Source of the DNA: an uncultured Clostridia bacterium
Lineage (GTDB): Bacteria; Bacillota; Clostridia; TANB77; CAG-508
Assembly: GCA_944393565.1 (NCBI GenBank)
Contig: CALYAM010000002.1
Span: forward strand, 1-64,000
Length of the DNA: 64,000 bases
Reading direction: 5' to 3'
The notes under the pieces were generated by a model. The model worked only from the letters and a program-made list of their open reading frames with translations, had not been told where the DNA came from and did not search any database. The stretch's first letter is position 1, and every line of letters starts with the position of its first letter. Position numbers and translations under genes: made by a program. Shown piece after piece: positions 1 to 8,503 of this stretch.

Positions 1-12
1 TTTACTATCCAT
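1..12 (-). CDS. Start of an unidentified gene (partial)
   Basis: Only four codons (M-D-S-K) are inside the window; the gene runs off the left edge. The ATG at 10-12 follows a strong ribosome binding site, AGGAGG, seven bases upstream, just after the stop of the spoIIID-like gene. The two genes are probably co-transcribed. The product cannot be identified. Confidence 0.55.
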
Positions 13-26
13 AACAAACCTCCTAA

Positions 27-269
27 TTATTTTATTAGTAATCCTAATTTTACAATAGGATTCTTCTCTGCTAAGAACACCTTTTTAATTTCAATACTTT
101 TTGGAATTATAGGTGATTTATTCTTACCGTTCTGGAATGTTACTTCGGTGTGTACCGTGCTTTTGCTAATTCCAAATTTTTTTGCTGCTCCTCTTACTGT
201 ATCTTTACTGTCTATAATATAATGTGCTAAATTTATCGCTCGTTCTTCTATTGAACTATTTTTTCTCAA
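27..269 (-). CDS. spoIIID: SpoIIID-like sporulation transcription regulator, divergent C-terminus
   Basis: The N-terminal half matches SpoIIID, the small DNA-binding regulator of mother-cell genes in sporulation: an IEERAINLAHYIID-like helix, then a helix-turn-helix with TVRGAAKKFGISKSTVH. I chose the TTG at 267-269 as the start because a GGGGG-type Shine-Dalgarno lies just upstream; an upstream ATG (303-305) would add 12 residues. The product is then 80 residues, slightly short for the family. After STVHTEVT the sequence no longer matches: the usual ERLPxINxxLA and the basic RHIRGGxATK tail are absent in this frame. Fragments resembling that tail can be read in another frame, so the 3' end may be decayed or frameshifted. 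There is no in-frame CGG here, so the recoding seen elsewhere does not explain it. Confidence 0.6.
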   Translation of the reverse strand: MRKNSSIEERAINLAHYIIDSKDTVRGAAKKFGISKSTVHTEVTFQNGKNKSPIIPKSIEIKKVFLAEKNPIVKLGLLIK

Positions 270-348
270 ATGAAAAACCCCCTTAGAATACGCTGTTTTG
301 TACATTGTATTCTTAATGGGGTTGTATTAGAACTTTCTGCATTCTTTG

Positions 349-462
349 TTATTTAAAAAATAAGTTTTTTATAATAATACCTATCACAGTAAATAATATA
401 ATTCCAACTAAATTTGCTATTCCTATTGCTATCTTTTTTTTATCATCTATTTCTTCGTTCAT
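349..462 (-). CDS. Small single-pass membrane protein (37 aa)
   Basis: A 37-residue ORF with a charged start (MNEEIDDKKK) followed by one hydrophobic helix (IAIGIANLVGIILFTVIGIII) and a basic tail. The ATG at 460-462 is preceded by AGGAG, which lies inside the last codons of hydA, and the two genes are separated by about 16 bases, so it is probably the last gene of the hydrogenase operon. I do not recognise the family. The membrane segment and good ribosome binding site support it as real. Confidence 0.5.
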   Translation of the reverse strand: MNEEIDDKKKIAIGIANLVGIILFTVIGIIIKNLFFK

Positions 463-478
463 ATATACTCCTATCTTT

Positions 479-2230
479 TTATATATTATACTTCACCCTT
501 GGAATGTAGTGCGTATGTAGTAACTCATGCGCCTTATGGCTTCCTGGTTTTTCTAAATATTCTTTATATAATTGTATCATTACCGGGCTTTCATGTGATT
601 TTCTAATAATACTTCTTCCATCAATGGTATAAAGTGCTTCTGCCCTTTTTTTGCGAACGTCTATATTCATTCTTGTCTTAGAAGATTTTATTGGCTGTCC
701 TCCACCCATTACGCATCCTCCTGGGCATGCCATTATTTCAACAAATTGATAATCAGCTTCACCAGCTTTTATTTCTTCCATAATCTTTTGAGCATTTGCA
801 AGTCCATGTGCAACAACCGCTTTTATTTTATTTCCTCCAATTTCTATTGTTGTACGTTTTATGCTCTCTTCTCCACGTACAGATTCAAATTCTATTTTCC
901 CAAGCTCTTTTCCTGTTAATGTCTCACACACTGTTCTAAGTGCTGCCTCCATAACACCTCCAGTTGTTCCAAATATCGCTCCTGCTCCTGTTGCTTCTCC
1001 CATTGGGATGTCAAATTTGCTATCATCAAGTTCAACAAATTCAATATTCCCCTGTTTAATCATTCTAGCTAGTTCTCTTGTTGTAACAACTATGTCTACG
1101 TCTGGCATTCCATTGTTTGAAAGTTCTTCTCTTTTTGCTTCATATTTCTTTGCAATACAAGGCATTACAGAAACTACACAAATGCTTTTGGGATCAATGC
1201 CATTCTTTTGAGCATAATATGATTTTAAGATTGCACCAAACATTTCATGTGGAGACTTACATGTTGATAAGTGTTTTAAATTTTCAGGGTAGTTCATTTC
1301 TATATATTTAACCCAACCTGGACTGCATGATGTAATCATTGGTAAATCTCTATTTGCTTTTAACCTTTCTACAAATTCATTCGCCTCTTCCATTATAGTT
1401 AAATCAGCACCTGTATTTGTGTCAAATACTTTATCAAACCCAAGTTTTTTTAAAGCTGTTACCATTTTGCCAGTCACATTTGTTCCTATTGGCAATCCAA
1501 ATTCTTCCCCTAAAGCCACTCTAACAGCCGGTGCGGTTTGAACAATTACATATTTCTTATCATCTTTTAATACATTCCATACTTCATCAGTATTATCTTT
1601 CTCACGTAAAGCTCCTGTTGGGCAAGCTTCTATACATTGTCCACAGTTTGTACAATTTACATCTCTTAGACTATTGTTTCCAACAGTAGAAATGCATGAT
1701 TCAAATCCGCGATTGATACAATCAATCGCACCTATTTTTTGGACATTTTTACATGTTGCAATACATCTTCTACATAAAATACATTTATTAAAATCTCGCA
1801 CAATAGATGGAGATAAGTCATCTATTAGATGTTCTGATTGTTCTCCTGTGTATTCTATATTTTGTACATTAAACTTAATCGCTAGATTTTGTAATTCACA
1901 ATTCCCAGAGCGACTACATGTTAGACAATCTTTATGATGGTTAGATAATATCAAATCTAACACCACTCTTCTTGCCTCTAACACTGCTGGACTATGTGTA
2001 TGTATTACCATACCTTCTTCTACTTTTTGTATACATGATGTTGCAAACCCTTTTTTTCCTTCTACCTCTACAATACACATTCTACAGTCACCAACTTCAT
2101 TTACATCTTTTAAAAAGCAAAGTGTAGGTATGTCTATTCCAACTAGTTTTGCTGCCTCTAAGATTGTCATTTTTTCATTTGCCTTTACTTTGGTTCCATC
2201 TATCGTTAAATTAACAGTCTTTTCTTCCAT
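479..2230 (-). CDS. hydA: [FeFe] hydrogenase catalytic subunit HydA (trimeric type)
   Basis: Catalytic subunit of a soluble HydABC-type [FeFe] hydrogenase, which in characterised relatives couples NADH and ferredoxin to H2 (electron bifurcation). 583 aa. Domains in order: N-terminal [2Fe-2S] (Cys 38, 49, 52, 66), a His-Cys [4Fe-4S] motif (around 99-111), two [4Fe-4S] clusters (Cys 150-160 and 193-203), then the H-cluster domain with TSCSPGW (300-306), MPCIAKKYE (from 357) and MACPGGCVMGGGQP (from 500). The usual first signature is TSCCPGW; here the second cysteine, the proton-relay residue, is serine. The gene follows hydB by 13 bases and ends the hydC-hydB-hydA run. Confidence 0.95.
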   Translation of the reverse strand: MEEKTVNLTIDGTKVKANEKMTILEAAKLVGIDIPTLCFLKDVNEVGDCRMCIVEVEGKKGFATSCIQKVEEGMVIHTHSPAVLEARRVVLDLILSNHHKDCLTCSRSGNCELQNLAIKFNVQNIEYTGEQSEHLIDDLSPSIVRDFNKCILCRRCIATCKNVQKIGAIDCINRGFESCISTVGNNSLRDVNCTNCGQCIEACPTGALREKDNTDEVWNVLKDDKKYVIVQTAPAVRVALGEEFGLPIGTNVTGKMVTALKKLGFDKVFDTNTGADLTIMEEANEFVERLKANRDLPMITSCSPGWVKYIEMNYPENLKHLSTCKSPHEMFGAILKSYYAQKNGIDPKSICVVSVMPCIAKKYEAKREELSNNGMPDVDIVVTTRELARMIKQGNIEFVELDDSKFDIPMGEATGAGAIFGTTGGVMEAALRTVCETLTGKELGKIEFESVRGEESIKRTTIEIGGNKIKAVVAHGLANAQKIMEEIKAGEADYQFVEIMACPGGCVMGGGQPIKSSKTRMNIDVRKKRAEALYTIDGRSIIRKSHESPVMIQLYKEYLEKPGSHKAHELLHTHYIPRVKYNI

Positions 2231-2243
2231 TTGTAACTCCTTT

Positions 2244-4104
2244 CTATTTATTTATTGCCTTAAATGGACATTTTGTCATACATAATCCACATTTAATGCA
2301 AACATCTGGATCTATTTTATGTGGTTGTTTTATTTCTCCTGATATTGCTCCAACTGGACAGTTTTTCTTGCATAATCCACATCCCTTGCATTTAGTTGGA
2401 TCTATTTTTATATTGGCTAAGGCTTTACATTCTCCAGCTGGGCACAATTTATCTCTTATATGTGCTGTGTATTCATCTTTAAAATATTTTAGCGTTGACA
2501 AGACAGGATTTGGTGCTGTTTGTCCAAGTCCACACAGAGAAGCTCTTTTTATATTATTTGCTAGCTGTTCTAATTTTTCTAAATCTCCTTTTTCCCCTTT
2601 TCCATCACATATTTTTTGAAGGATCTCTTGCATTCTCTTCGTTCCAATTCTGCATGGAGTGCACTTCCCACAAGATTCATCAACTGTAAATTCTAAATAA
2701 AATTTTGCTATGTTCACCATACATTTTGAATCATCCATAACTATAAGTCCGCCCTGACCCCATCATGGAGCCAATTCGTGCTAATGATTCATAATCTATT
2801 GGGGTATCTAAATGTTCTAATGGAATACATCCCCCTGAAGGCCCTCCTGTTTGTGCTGCTTTAAATTTTCTACCGTTTGGGATTCCACCACCAATGTCAT
2901 ATACTATTTCTCTTAATGTAGTGCCCATTGGAACTTCAACAAGCCCTGTATTTACAACATTTCCCCCTAAGGCAAAAACTTTTGTACCCTTTGAATTTTC
3001 TGTTCCAATACTCGCATACCATTTTGCTCCATTTAGTATAATTTTAGTAATGTTTGCATATGTTTCTACATTGTTTATTAAAGTTGGTTTTCCCCATAAG
3101 CCAGAATTGGCTGGAAATGGTGGTTTTAATCGTGGCTGTCCACGTTTTCCTTCAATTGATTCTAGTAAAGCAGTTTCTTCACCACATACAAAAGCACCTG
3201 CACCTAGTCTTATCTCTAAATCGAAGTTAAATCCTGTTCCCCATATATTATTTCCTAAAATGCCATACTCTTTCGCTTGATCAATTGCTTTTTGAAAACG
3301 CTGTACAGCAATTGGATATTCTGCTCTAACATATATATATCCTTTATCGGCTCCTATTGCGTAGCCTGCTATCATCATTGCTTCTACAACACAATGTGGA
3401 TCGCCTTCTAGTATGCTTCTATCCATGAATGCTCCTGGATCGCCTTCATCTGCGTTACACACTACATATTTTTGTTCTCCTTTTGCATTTCTAGTAAATT
3501 CCCACTTCTTTCCTGTTGGGAATCCTGCTCCTCCTCTTCCTCTTAGTCCAGATTCTTTAACAACTTCAATTACCTCTTCAGGTTTCATTTCAAGCAGACA
3601 TTTTTCTAAGGCTTTATAACCATCAAAGGCTATGTATTCGTCAATATTTTCAGGATCAATTACTCCACAGTTTTTAAGTGCTATTCTTTTTTGCTTTTTA
3701 TAAAAATTAAGTTCGTCTAAACGCTTTACAACTGTTTCATCAAGTTCTCTGCATAATAATTTCTCAACTAGTTTTCCTTCAATTAAATGTATTTTTATAA
3801 TATCTTGGCAGTCTTCGGGTTTAACCTGAGAATAAAAAACGTCTTCAGGTCTTATAATTACAATTGGTCCTTTTGCGCAAAGTCCAAAACAGCCTGTCTG
3901 GATTACTTTTACATTTTCTAACTTGTATTCTTCTATTAATTTCTTAAAGTTTTCTATAATAATAGGAGACTTAGAGGATGTGCATCCTGTACCATGGCAT
4001 ACTAATATATGTTTTTCTTTACTATTTGCCTTTAAATTTACTCTTAAGTCCAATTCTTTTTTCTTTTTAATTCTCATTTCTTCAATTTCCTGTAATGTTT
4101 TCAT
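2244..4104 (-). CDS. hydB: Hydrogenase NADH-binding flavoprotein subunit HydB (NuoF-like), one CGGA +1 site
   Basis: NuoF-like subunit that binds NAD(H) and FMN in the trimeric hydrogenase. Read as one 619-aa protein it has a thioredoxin-like [2Fe-2S] domain (about 30-115), the flavin/NADH domain with [16 protein letters not shown] and [14 protein letters not shown], an SLBB segment, the NuoF [4Fe-4S] motif CGKCTPCR, and two C-terminal ferredoxin motifs ([22 protein letters not shown]). The frame breaks at 2748-2751: codon 452 reads CGG, and the conserved [10 protein letters not shown] is obtained only if C-GGA is read as one glycine. Without the shift, TGA follows five codons later. Span minus one base is divisible by three. 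Confidence 0.93.
2748..2751 (-). other. CGGA recoding site in hydB (Gly452)
   Basis: Coding strand reads GGG-CGGA-CTT. Dropping the C gives the conserved NuoF/HydB segment GSGGLIV; in frame 0, CGG is followed by five codons and TGA. Confidence 0.85.
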
Positions 4105-4142
4105 CTAGCAATACTCTCCCTTCTTTATTGTATTAGTAATTT

Positions 4143-4637
4143 TTAGCCCATTTTTTTGTATTTTTCAATTACTTCTTCTACCATCTCTGGGGTTGCTTTT
4201 CCATAAACTTCACTATTTACTGTAAAGACAGGTGCTAAGCCACATGCTCCAATGCATCTTGTAGATTCTATTGAAAATAATCCATCCTCAGTTGTTTGCC
4301 CTACATCAATTTTCAAAATTTCCTTTACCTTGTCTAATACCTTTTCAGACCCTTTTACAAAACATGCTGTACCAAGGCAAACTGCAATATTATATTTTCC
4401 CTTAGGTTTTAATGTAAATCTTGAGTAAAATGTAATTACTCCATATACTTCTGCCATAGGTATATTTAAATATTCTGATATATTAGTTTGTGCTTTCTTT
4501 GGAATATAGCCATATGTTTCTTGTACATCATTTAATATTTGTATTAAATTACTTTTTTCTTTTTTATATTTCTGTAAAATTGCAATTAGTTTTTCGTCTT
4601 TTGTATTATTTCCGCATTTACATGTAATTGCTTCCAT
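4143..4637 (-). CDS. hydC: Hydrogenase NuoE-like subunit HydC
   Basis: 164-aa NuoE-like [2Fe-2S] subunit, first gene of hydCBA and 38 bases upstream of hydB. The helical N-terminal half (ILNDVQETYGYIPKKAQ, VITFYSRFTLKPKGKY) and the thioredoxin-like half with CLGTACFVKG and CIGACGLAP carry the four cluster cysteines in the family spacing. It passes electrons between the HydB flavin and the iron-sulfur chain. An additional Cys pair (CKC) lies near the N-terminus. A good ribosome binding site (GGAAGGTGG) precedes the ATG. Confidence 0.93.
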   Translation of the reverse strand: MEAITCKCGNNTKDEKLIAILQKYKKEKSNLIQILNDVQETYGYIPKKAQTNISEYLNIPMAEVYGVITFYSRFTLKPKGKYNIAVCLGTACFVKGSEKVLDKVKEILKIDVGQTTEDGLFSIESTRCIGACGLAPVFTVNSEVYGKATPEMVEEVIEKYKKMG

Positions 4638-4684
4638 TTGTCCACCTTCCTCTTTTTATTATATTTATATGATATATATTATAT

Positions 4685-6256
4685 CTATTGTCCACAAATC
4701 AAGTATTTAGGTACCGTATTGTGTGTAGCAGTTTTGCTTCCGCTTTGTGAAACTGCGTGTGTCTTTCCACATATGCTACAAGTTTTTGATGCCGCTAAGT
4801 TTAAATTTGTAGTTTTTCCACATGTTGCACATTTATATGTTTGTATACTCCTTGTAAAATTTTGTGTTCCTGAATGGTAGCCACAGCTCAATCCATATTT
4901 CGTTAACGTTCTATTACATGTTCCTGCTGTTGACAGTTGGTTTAAATAAGAATTAGATGCTTGTCCTGTAGATGATGAAATATACCTTAAGCATTTGCTA
5001 CAATACCAAAGAGTTGTAGCAGTATAATCAAACTCCGTTGTTTTCCCACAGTTAGCATTATTGCATTTGACTTCAAAAACCTTTCCTATATAGCAAATTG
5101 CATTACAGCAACTACTCCTTATTGATGTAGTATCATATTCCTTACATCTTACAATTTGTTTTATTCCTGGACATTTATATGTTATAGCTTTCGTATAGCA
5201 AGCACCAGACACTGTATATGTTGCGTCATCTCCTATTGAAGAACCATCAACACGATTTCCTCCTGGATATGTATGAGTGTGAGAACATGTATAATATGTT
5301 TGTGAAGTTGTTGAACTTAATGCAAAGCTACCTCTACATGCTGTTGAATAGCATGATGCATTATGTCCAAGAGCTGCTATTGTTTGTGTTTTGGTTGTAT
5401 TACATACTGTACATGTCGCAGTTTGTGTACCAGTATTTGAATGTGTTGCTGCTTTTGTTGTAACCCATGAGCTCCATGTGTGATTTTTGTCCTCATAAGC
5501 TCCACATGAGCATGTACGCCTATGGATCTGGTCATTAACTTTTACCCAATTTCCATAGCTATGTCCAATAGCTGCTATTGTTCGTGTCTTTGTTGAGCCA
5601 CAGACATCGCATGTAGCTGTTTCAATTCCCTCATCAGTATGTGTTGCTGCTTTTGTAACAACATAATCACCATAGCTGTGTTGTTCGTCTTTAGTCTCCC
5701 CACATGAACATGTCCCTCTATGAATACTGTCGTTTACTGAGGTCCAATTTCCATAACTATGTATATGTTCTTCTTCAGTTAAAATTCCTCCATAATCTTC
5801 TTCTAAATCAGATGATGAAAATTCTGGAGCATATCCCATCACATATTCAATATTTTTGGCTAGTGGTTCATTTTGTCCAATTTCGATAATAACTGAAACC
5901 ATCTGTTTTTCTTCTTGCATTCTAGTACTAAACTTGCAATTTGTAACACCTGTACATATTTTTACTCGATTTTGATAAATTCCTCCATCTTGAAATGTAA
6001 ACACTGTTCCTGATGTAAAAATAATACGACTGTTTTCATTTTCTACTTTGTATACCTCATTTCCTTCTTTTTTTATTTCCTCAAGAAATGCTGCATTAAA
6101 TTTATTAAATTCTCCTAAATTTGTTGCTGAATCACTCATGCTTGTTGTATTTGAATAAAAAAAGGCAGTAATAGTTGCAATTATTCCCACAATAATTGCC
6201 ATTACGATAACATATATTACTACACTAGTTAATGTAATACCTTTTTGTGATTTCAT
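4685..6256 (-). CDS. Pilin-like secreted protein with Cys/His-rich repeats
   Basis: The start MKSQKGITLTSVVIYVIVMA resembles a type IV pilin or pseudopilin N-terminus: a short basic leader, glycine, then a long hydrophobic helix. I chose this ATG (6254-6256) because AGGAGG sits just upstream. A globular region follows to about residue 160, then two copies of a roughly 60-residue repeat beginning HSYGNW, with CSCG, THT or THS, TATCxVC and IAAxGH elements. The C-terminal third has many Cys pairs (CSKC, CATC, CSIC) that look like metal-binding knuckles. Likely surface-exposed or exported; function unknown. It stands alone between hydC and aspS. Confidence 0.6.
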   Translation of the reverse strand: MKSQKGITLTSVVIYVIVMAIIVGIIATITAFFYSNTTSMSDSATNLGEFNKFNAAFLEEIKKEGNEVYKVENENSRIIFTSGTVFTFQDGGIYQNRVKICTGVTNCKFSTRMQEEKQMVSVIIEIGQNEPLAKNIEYVMGYAPEFSSSDLEEDYGGILTEEEHIHSYGNWTSVNDSIHRGTCSCGETKDEQHSYGDYVVTKAATHTDEGIETATCDVCGSTKTRTIAAIGHSYGNWVKVNDQIHRRTCSCGAYEDKNHTWSSWVTTKAATHSNTGTQTATCTVCNTTKTQTIAALGHNASCYSTACRGSFALSSTTSQTYYTCSHTHTYPGGNRVDGSSIGDDATYTVSGACYTKAITYKCPGIKQIVRCKEYDTTSIRSSCCNAICYIGKVFEVKCNNANCGKTTEFDYTATTLWYCSKCLRYISSSTGQASNSYLNQLSTAGTCNRTLTKYGLSCGYHSGTQNFTRSIQTYKCATCGKTTNLNLAASKTCSICGKTHAVSQSGSKTATHNTVPKYLICGQ

Positions 6257-6565
6257 TTTTCTCCTCCTATTTTGCACATAAGCCGAATCTTTTGTTTTTT
6301 TTATTATATATGTTTTTTCTACATTTTAGCAAGTATTTTTTAATTGTTTCTTTTATTATATCATATTTTGTCATTTAAAGCAGTGTATTTTCTTATTTGG
6401 AAAAAATTACCTTTTGTTTTTTTTAATTATTCAATTTTTCCCAAAATTCTATTTTTTTAATCTAGCTATATTTATTTAAATTCCAACAAAAGCTTAATGA
6501 TTTGTTAACTAATTAACCACAAAAATTGTGTAGTAGTTTTTTGAGCAATGTTTTTTTGTAGGGTA
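6257..6565. other. AT-rich intergenic region without a gene
   Basis: About 310 bases upstream of the pilin-like gene. It is very AT-rich, with poly-T tracts. I see no ORF with a ribosome binding site on either strand; it presumably holds the promoter of the pilin-like gene, which I cannot place firmly. Confidence 0.5.
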
Positions 6566-6620
6566 CAATAGTAAAAAGAAACCGCATCGGTTTTCCCTTA
6601 GCAGTTTCTTTTTACTATTG
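6566..6620 (-). terminator. Hairpin terminator at the end of aspS
   Basis: A perfect 17-bp stem (6566-6582 with 6604-6620) whose inner arm overlaps the aspS stop codon. The loop holds a smaller CCG/CGG pairing. The T-tract after it is weak on either strand. Confidence 0.6.
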
Positions 6621-8354
6621 TTTTATCATTATATGTACATCATCTAGTTGTTTTTTTGTAACTGAAGATGGAGCCCCCATCATTAAATCTCTTGCTTTTT
6701 TATTTTTTGGGAAAGCTATAACCTCTCTAATGTTTTCTTCTTTTGCAATAAGCATTACAATTCTATCTATTCCAGGAGCAGCCCCTGCATGTGGTGGAGT
6801 TCCATAAGAAAATGCATTATATAACGCACCAAATTTTTTCTTAACGTCTTCTTCTGTATAACCTGCAATTTCAAAAGCTTTTACCATAATTTCTTGGTCA
6901 TGGTTTCTAACAGCTCCTGATGCAATTTCATAGCCATTGCATACCATATCATATTGATATGCAAAAATTTCTAATGGATTTTTATTTATTAGGCTTTTCA
7001 TTCCTCCTTGTGGCATAGAAAATGGGTTATGGTTAAAGTCTATTGTTCCCTCATCTGATAATTCATACATTGGGAAATCAACAATAAAGCAGAATATAAA
7101 TAAGTCTTTGTTTATTAGTTCTAAACGTATTCCAAGCTCATTTCTTATTCCCCCAGCTATTTTTGTTGCTTTTTCTCTATCATCTGCAATAAAAACAATT
7201 GAATCATCTTCTTTAGCCTCTAATTTTTTTAGTAATTCCTCTTTTGCCATAGGCGTTATAAATTTTGCAATTGAACCACTTAGTTCCTCTTCAATTTTAA
7301 TCCATGCAAGCCCTTTAGCCCCAAGTTCTTGAACAGAATATTCTGTAAGATTATCATAAAATTTTCTTGGATTATTTGCACCATTTGGAATTTTTATTGC
7401 TTTTACCGTTTTATTTTTAAATGCCTGAAAATCAAGATCTGCAAATATTTCAGTTACGTCTTTAATTATTAATGGATTTCTTAAGTCTGGTTTATCTGTT
7501 CCATACTTTTCCATAGATTCTAAATAAGGTATTTTATATACCTTATTTTCAATTTTTCCTTTAGCATGTTTTTTAAATGTATTTAATACAACTGTTTCTA
7601 ATACATTTAAAACATCTTCTTGGCTTGCAAAACTCATTTCAAAGTCTAATTGATAAAACTCGCCTGGACTGCGATCAGCTCTAGGGTCTTCATCTCTAAA
7701 GCATGGTGCAATTTGATAGTACCTGTCAAATCCTGCTACCATCAAAAGCTGCTTAAATTGCTGTGGAGCTTGTGGCAAAGCATAAAATTCACCTGGGTGC
7801 AATCTACTTGGTACTAAAAAATCTCTTGCCCCTTCTGGCGATGAATTTGCAAGTATTGGAGTTTGTATCTCTGTAAAACTTAGTTTGTCCATTTCTTCTC
7901 TTATTGTTTTTAATATCTTAGAACGTAGTAATATATTATTGTGTATTTTCTCATTTCTTAAGTCTAAAAATCTGTACTCTAATCTTAAATCCTCTCTTAC
8001 GTCATTTTGTTCACTACTATTTATTTCAAAAGGCAATACATTTTTACACTTTCCTAATATTGCAATATTATCAGCAATAATCTCTATTTGGCCTGTTTTT
8101 ATTTTTTCATTTTTATTTTGTCTTTCTACTACTTTCCCTTCTACCATAACTGTACATTCTGTTGTTAGTTCTTTTATTTTAGTTTTCATATCTTCAGAAA
8201 CTATTATCTGTGTAATTCCGAATTCATCTCTTAGATCTATAAATGTCATTCTACCTAAGTTCCTAATTTTTTGAACCCAACCAGAAAGCTTAACAGTAAG
8301 TCCTATTTGTTCTTTTGTAAGTTCCCCACAATTATGTGTCCTAAATTCATGCAT
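6615..8354 (-). CDS. aspS: Aspartyl-tRNA synthetase
   Basis: Class II bacterial-type AspRS, 579 aa: N-terminal OB anticodon-binding fold (SGWVQKIRNLGRMTFIDLRD), motif 2 (CFRDEDPRADRSPGEFYQLD), the bacterial GAD insertion, and motif 3 near the C-terminus (GAAPGIDRIVM). It charges tRNA-Asp. The chosen start (ATG 8352-8354) has GGAGG seven bases upstream; a further ATG seven codons upstream lacks one. It is divergent from asnS. Because both AsnRS and GatCAB are encoded here, it need not be non-discriminating. Confidence 0.95.
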   Translation of the reverse strand: MHEFRTHNCGELTKEQIGLTVKLSGWVQKIRNLGRMTFIDLRDEFGITQIIVSEDMKTKIKELTTECTVMVEGKVVERQNKNEKIKTGQIEIIADNIAILGKCKNVLPFEINSSEQNDVREDLRLEYRFLDLRNEKIHNNILLRSKILKTIREEMDKLSFTEIQTPILANSSPEGARDFLVPSRLHPGEFYALPQAPQQFKQLLMVAGFDRYYQIAPCFRDEDPRADRSPGEFYQLDFEMSFASQEDVLNVLETVVLNTFKKHAKGKIENKVYKIPYLESMEKYGTDKPDLRNPLIIKDVTEIFADLDFQAFKNKTVKAIKIPNGANNPRKFYDNLTEYSVQELGAKGLAWIKIEEELSGSIAKFITPMAKEELLKKLEAKEDDSIVFIADDREKATKIAGGIRNELGIRLELINKDLFIFCFIVDFPMYELSDEGTIDFNHNPFSMPQGGMKSLINKNPLEIFAYQYDMVCNGYEIASGAVRNHDQEIMVKAFEIAGYTEEDVKKKFGALYNAFSYGTPPHAGAAPGIDRIVMLIAKEENIREVIAFPKNKKARDLMMGAPSSVTKKQLDDVHIMIKQ

Positions 8355-8425
8355 ACTAATTCCTCCGTTTTTCATTTTGTACTTTTATATTGTATACTTT
8401 TTTTTCAAAAAAGTCCACTATTTGC

Positions 8426-8454
8426 TTGAAAAAAGCCAGTTATTCATGTATAAT
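8426..8454 (+). promoter_or_regulatory. Sigma-A-type promoter for asnS
   Basis: TTGAAA (8426-8431), a 17-base spacer, then TATAAT (8449-8454), about 50 bases upstream of the asnS start. The divergent aspS-asnS space is too short for a T-box leader. Confidence 0.7.
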
Positions 8455-8503
8455 TGTAAAATCATATATAATATGTAATTATTATATTGGAAAGGATGAT
8501 TCT

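Noticed and set aside
27..269. CGG-type recoding in the spoIIID-like gene
   Set aside because: CGG trinucleotides here (in AAC-GGT and ACG-GTA) are not in frame, and skipping a C does not restore the family C-terminus.
861..1211. Plus-strand ORFs opposite hydA and many other genes
   Set aside because: Antisense shadows of well-supported genes, with no ribosome binding sites and biased composition.
6566..6620. CGG in the aspS terminator as another recoding site
   Set aside because: It lies in the hairpin loop outside any reading frame.
8355..8503. T-box leader for aspS or asnS
   Set aside because: The divergent spacer is under 150 bases and has no specifier stem or T-box sequence; a plain promoter fits.
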